Of a DNA stretch of 64,000 bases, positions 62,461 through 64,000 are shown piece after piece. A model generated the notes under the pieces. That model worked only from the letters and a program-made list of their open reading frames with translations. It was not told where the DNA came from and did not search any database. Position numbers and translations under genes: made by a program. Positions within the stretch are counted from its first letter, which is position 1. Every line of letters begins with the position of its first letter. Source of the DNA: Betaproteobacteria bacterium (GTDB taxonomy: Bacteria > Pseudomonadota > Gammaproteobacteria > Burkholderiales > Casimicrobiaceae); NCBI GenBank assembly GCA_027492485.1, contig JAPUER010000060.1, positions 62,001 to 126,000 of the forward strand, read 5' to 3'.

Positions 62461-63666
62461 CTACCGGAAAAACTCGATGATTTCGCCGGCGCGGGCATAG
62501 GCATCGCGCTGGCCGAGGCGCATCAGCGCGCCGATAAAACCGGGCTCGAACAGCAGATAACTGGCCAGCGAGGCGCCACCGGCGCCGCTGATCAACGCGC
62601 CCAGCGATTGCCGCGTCGCCGTCGGCAGTTCGTGTGCGTGCTCGAGCGCCAGCGCGTCGAGCGACTGCGACGGCTGCATGGCAAACACCCGCACCGGACG
62701 ATAGGGCAGCACGGCGGCGACCTCCGGCGGCAGGCGTTTGAGCGTTTCGGTGACCCGCTGCGCCTGCTCCACGTCCGCCTGCAGGGTGTCATGGAAGACG
62801 CTGGCCATCGCGTGCGCTGCCACCGCCGACAGGCCCGGCCGCTCCTGGATCGGCGCGTCCTGACCGAGGCCGGAGCGTTTCGGCTGGCCGACGCCGATCA
62901 CCATGATGCGATGGGCGCCCAGATGCATCGCCGGTGACAACGGCGAAATCTGCCGCATCGAGCCGTCGCCGAAGTATTCGGTCTGGCCGTCCACCGGCAA
63001 CGCGGTGGCCGGGAACACGATCGGAATCGCGCTCGATGCCATCAGGTGATCGACGCCGATCTGCTGGAACTCGGCGCGGCGGCCCGGCCGGTTCCACGGC
63101 GGCGTTGTGGAATCGTCGTCGGCGTGGCAGAACGTCCAGTGCACGCCGCTCGAATAGCTCGATGCGGTGACCGCGACGCTGGCCAGCACGTTGCGTTCGA
63201 GCGCGCGTTCAATGCCGTCGAACGAAATCGCCTTACGTAGCGTCGCCACCAACGGCGTGTTGTCCAGAATGGCGCCGTGCGCCAGCGCGCCGCGGGTCAG
63301 GTTGAGCGCGGCGATGTATTTGTTGCCGCCGCCGAACCAGGCGTTGGCCGAGGTCTGGTTGATCTGGTAGACGTCGGTCGAACGCACGATGTCCCAGAAG
63401 TTGCCCAGCTCGGAGAAAGCCTGCAGGCCCAGTTCCGCATAGCCCGCCAGCGACGTGGCATTGATCGCGCCGGCCGAGGTGCCGACCAGCACCTGAAACG
63501 GAAACGACTGCGCCGCTTCGGCGCCGGCCTGTTGCAGCAGCGCCGCCATCGCCTTCAGCACGCCCACCTGGTACGCCGTGCGCGCACCGCCGCCCATCAG
63601 CACCAGCGCACGGCGCTCGCCGCCCTCCTGCATCAAGCCCGAATAAATGATGGTTCCCAGCGCCAT
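62461..63666 (-). CDS. Patatin-like phospholipase
   Basis: 401 residues. The oxyanion loop is GGGARTAYQVG (25-35), the nucleophile is in GTSAG (S64) and the partner Asp is in FGDGS (D234), giving the patatin Ser-Asp dyad. No signal peptide is seen. An internal ATG at 63633 (MQEGGERRALVL) is a plausible alternative start. The gene is convergent with the second kinase, beside the T6SS locus. It may be a cytosolic lipase or an antibacterial phospholipase cargo; there is no immunity gene evident next to it. Confidence 0.88.
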   Translation of the reverse strand: MALGTIIYSGLMQEGGERRALVLMGGGARTAYQVGVLKAMAALLQQAGAEAAQSFPFQVLVGTSAGAINATSLAGYAELGLQAFSELGNFWDIVRSTDVYQINQTSANAWFGGGNKYIAALNLTRGALAHGAILDNTPLVATLRKAISFDGIERALERNVLASVAVTASSYSSGVHWTFCHADDDSTTPPWNRPGRRAEFQQIGVDHLMASSAIPIVFPATALPVDGQTEYFGDGSMRQISPLSPAMHLGAHRIMVIGVGQPKRSGLGQDAPIQERPGLSAVAAHAMASVFHDTLQADVEQAQRVTETLKRLPPEVAAVLPYRPVRVFAMQPSQSLDALALEHAHELPTATRQSLGALISGAGGASLASYLLFEPGFIGALMRLGQRDAYARAGEIIEFFR

Positions 63667-63787
63667 GACGCCGTTTATCTCACAGTCGCACGCTCCGCCA
63701 ACCCCGGCATCGCTGTTGACGCTGTTCGATGGATACGTGCTGCGTTGCGGCGGAACGGATACAGCTTTTTGCTGTAACGCCTATAGA

Positions 63788-63815
63788 TAAATAGTTAACC
63801 GCATAAATCATGCAA
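63788..63815 (-). promoter_or_regulatory. Likely promoter of the patatin-like gene with abutting palindrome
   Basis: Minus strand: TTGCAT (63815-63810), a 16-base spacer and TATTTA (63793-63788), about 120 bases before the start. The AAGTCGACTT palindrome (63815-63824) abuts the -35 element. Confidence 0.5.
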
Positions 63816-63842
63816 AGTCGACTTGTATAAATATCGTCCGCC

Positions 63843-64000
63843 ATGCCCAATGAACGCTCGCATAAGGCAAAAAAGCTGATAGCTGATGCCGATGAATGGC
63901 GGGCTTGCGCACGGCACCCGTGGTGGCGACAACGCTACTGCGCGTCGACGCGGCAACAGCGGGCCGATGCCCGCAGGTCAGTGGCAGTCGACTCGGCATT
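63843..64000 (+). CDS. Possible hypothetical protein (partial, runs off window)
   Basis: An ATG-started open frame continuing past the right edge: 52 codons visible, starting MPNERSHKAKKLIADADEWR, very basic with Trp/Arg/Cys clusters (HPWWRQRYCAS). There is no clear Shine-Dalgarno, so it may be chance. It begins downstream of the AAGTCGACTT palindrome at 63815. No family recognised. Confidence 0.35.
   Translation, partial: MPNERSHKAKKLIADADEWRACARHPWWRQRYCASTRQQRADARRSVAVDSA

Noticed and set aside
1-64000. tRNA, rRNA, CRISPR arrays and intact insertion sequences
   Set aside because: Gaps were read for cloverleaf-like, rRNA-like or regularly spaced repeats and for transposase motifs; none was found.

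Overview
The window is one contiguous stretch of GC-rich chromosome from a Gram-negative proteobacterium. The gene order points to a betaproteobacterium: cmk-rpsA-ihfB-lapB, ribF-ileS-lspA-ispH, and a minor-pilin/pilY1 cluster convergent with ispH. Genus cannot be settled from the sequence. No rRNA, tRNA, CRISPR array or intact insertion sequence was seen.

Layout. 1-6.85 kb (minus): a tripartite heavy-metal RND efflux operon (TolC-like outer membrane factor, lipoprotein adaptor, CzcA-type pump) ending in a translationally coupled ArnT/PMT-like glycosyltransferase that runs off the left edge. Divergent from it is a response regulator/sensor kinase pair (7.0-9.1 kb). 9.1-10.7 kb: small envelope proteins, including a ComEA-like helix-hairpin-helix protein with a clear terminator. 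11.0-17.3 kb: an AraC-type regulator, then an extracellular-electron-transfer operon (decaheme cytochrome, MtrB/PioB porin, two diheme cytochromes). 17.6-24.8 kb: housekeeping genes cmk, rpsA, ihfB, lapB, ugd and radA. radA has no canonical start codon and appears to begin at ATC. 25-33.4 kb: a PilZ-like protein, a small secreted protein and the type IV pilus genes fimT-pilV-pilW-pilX-pilY1-pilE. 33.4-39.5 kb (minus): ispH, lspA, ileS and ribF; ileS carries an in-frame REP-like insertion. 39.7-45.9 kb (minus): an AddAB-type helicase-nuclease pair. 45.9-63.7 kb: a partial type VI secretion locus (tagF, tssM, tssL with OmpA domain, tssK, a helical protein, a repeat protein, vgrG, a candidate effector, a cold-shock-domain protein, two divergent Ser/Thr kinases and a patatin-like phospholipase). 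Sheath, tube, baseplate and ClpV genes are not in the window.

How the parts work together. The first block is a self-contained metal-sensing and export module. The second carries electrons across the outer membrane and hands them to periplasmic cytochromes, or the reverse. The pilus block supplies the minor pilins and the PilY1 tip adhesin. The T6SS block supplies the membrane complex (TssL/TssM), the TssK adaptor, the spike and a phosphorylation control layer (kinases, TagF) with probable cargo.

The most notable non-coding signals are: a recurring AAGTCGACTT palindrome in gaps beside unrelated genes; an ATTGCGT-A-ACGCAAT operator-like site before the second kinase; stacked hairpins before an 82-residue secreted protein; palindromes before the AraC gene; and a 45-base pure pyrimidine run between the efflux operon and its two-component system.
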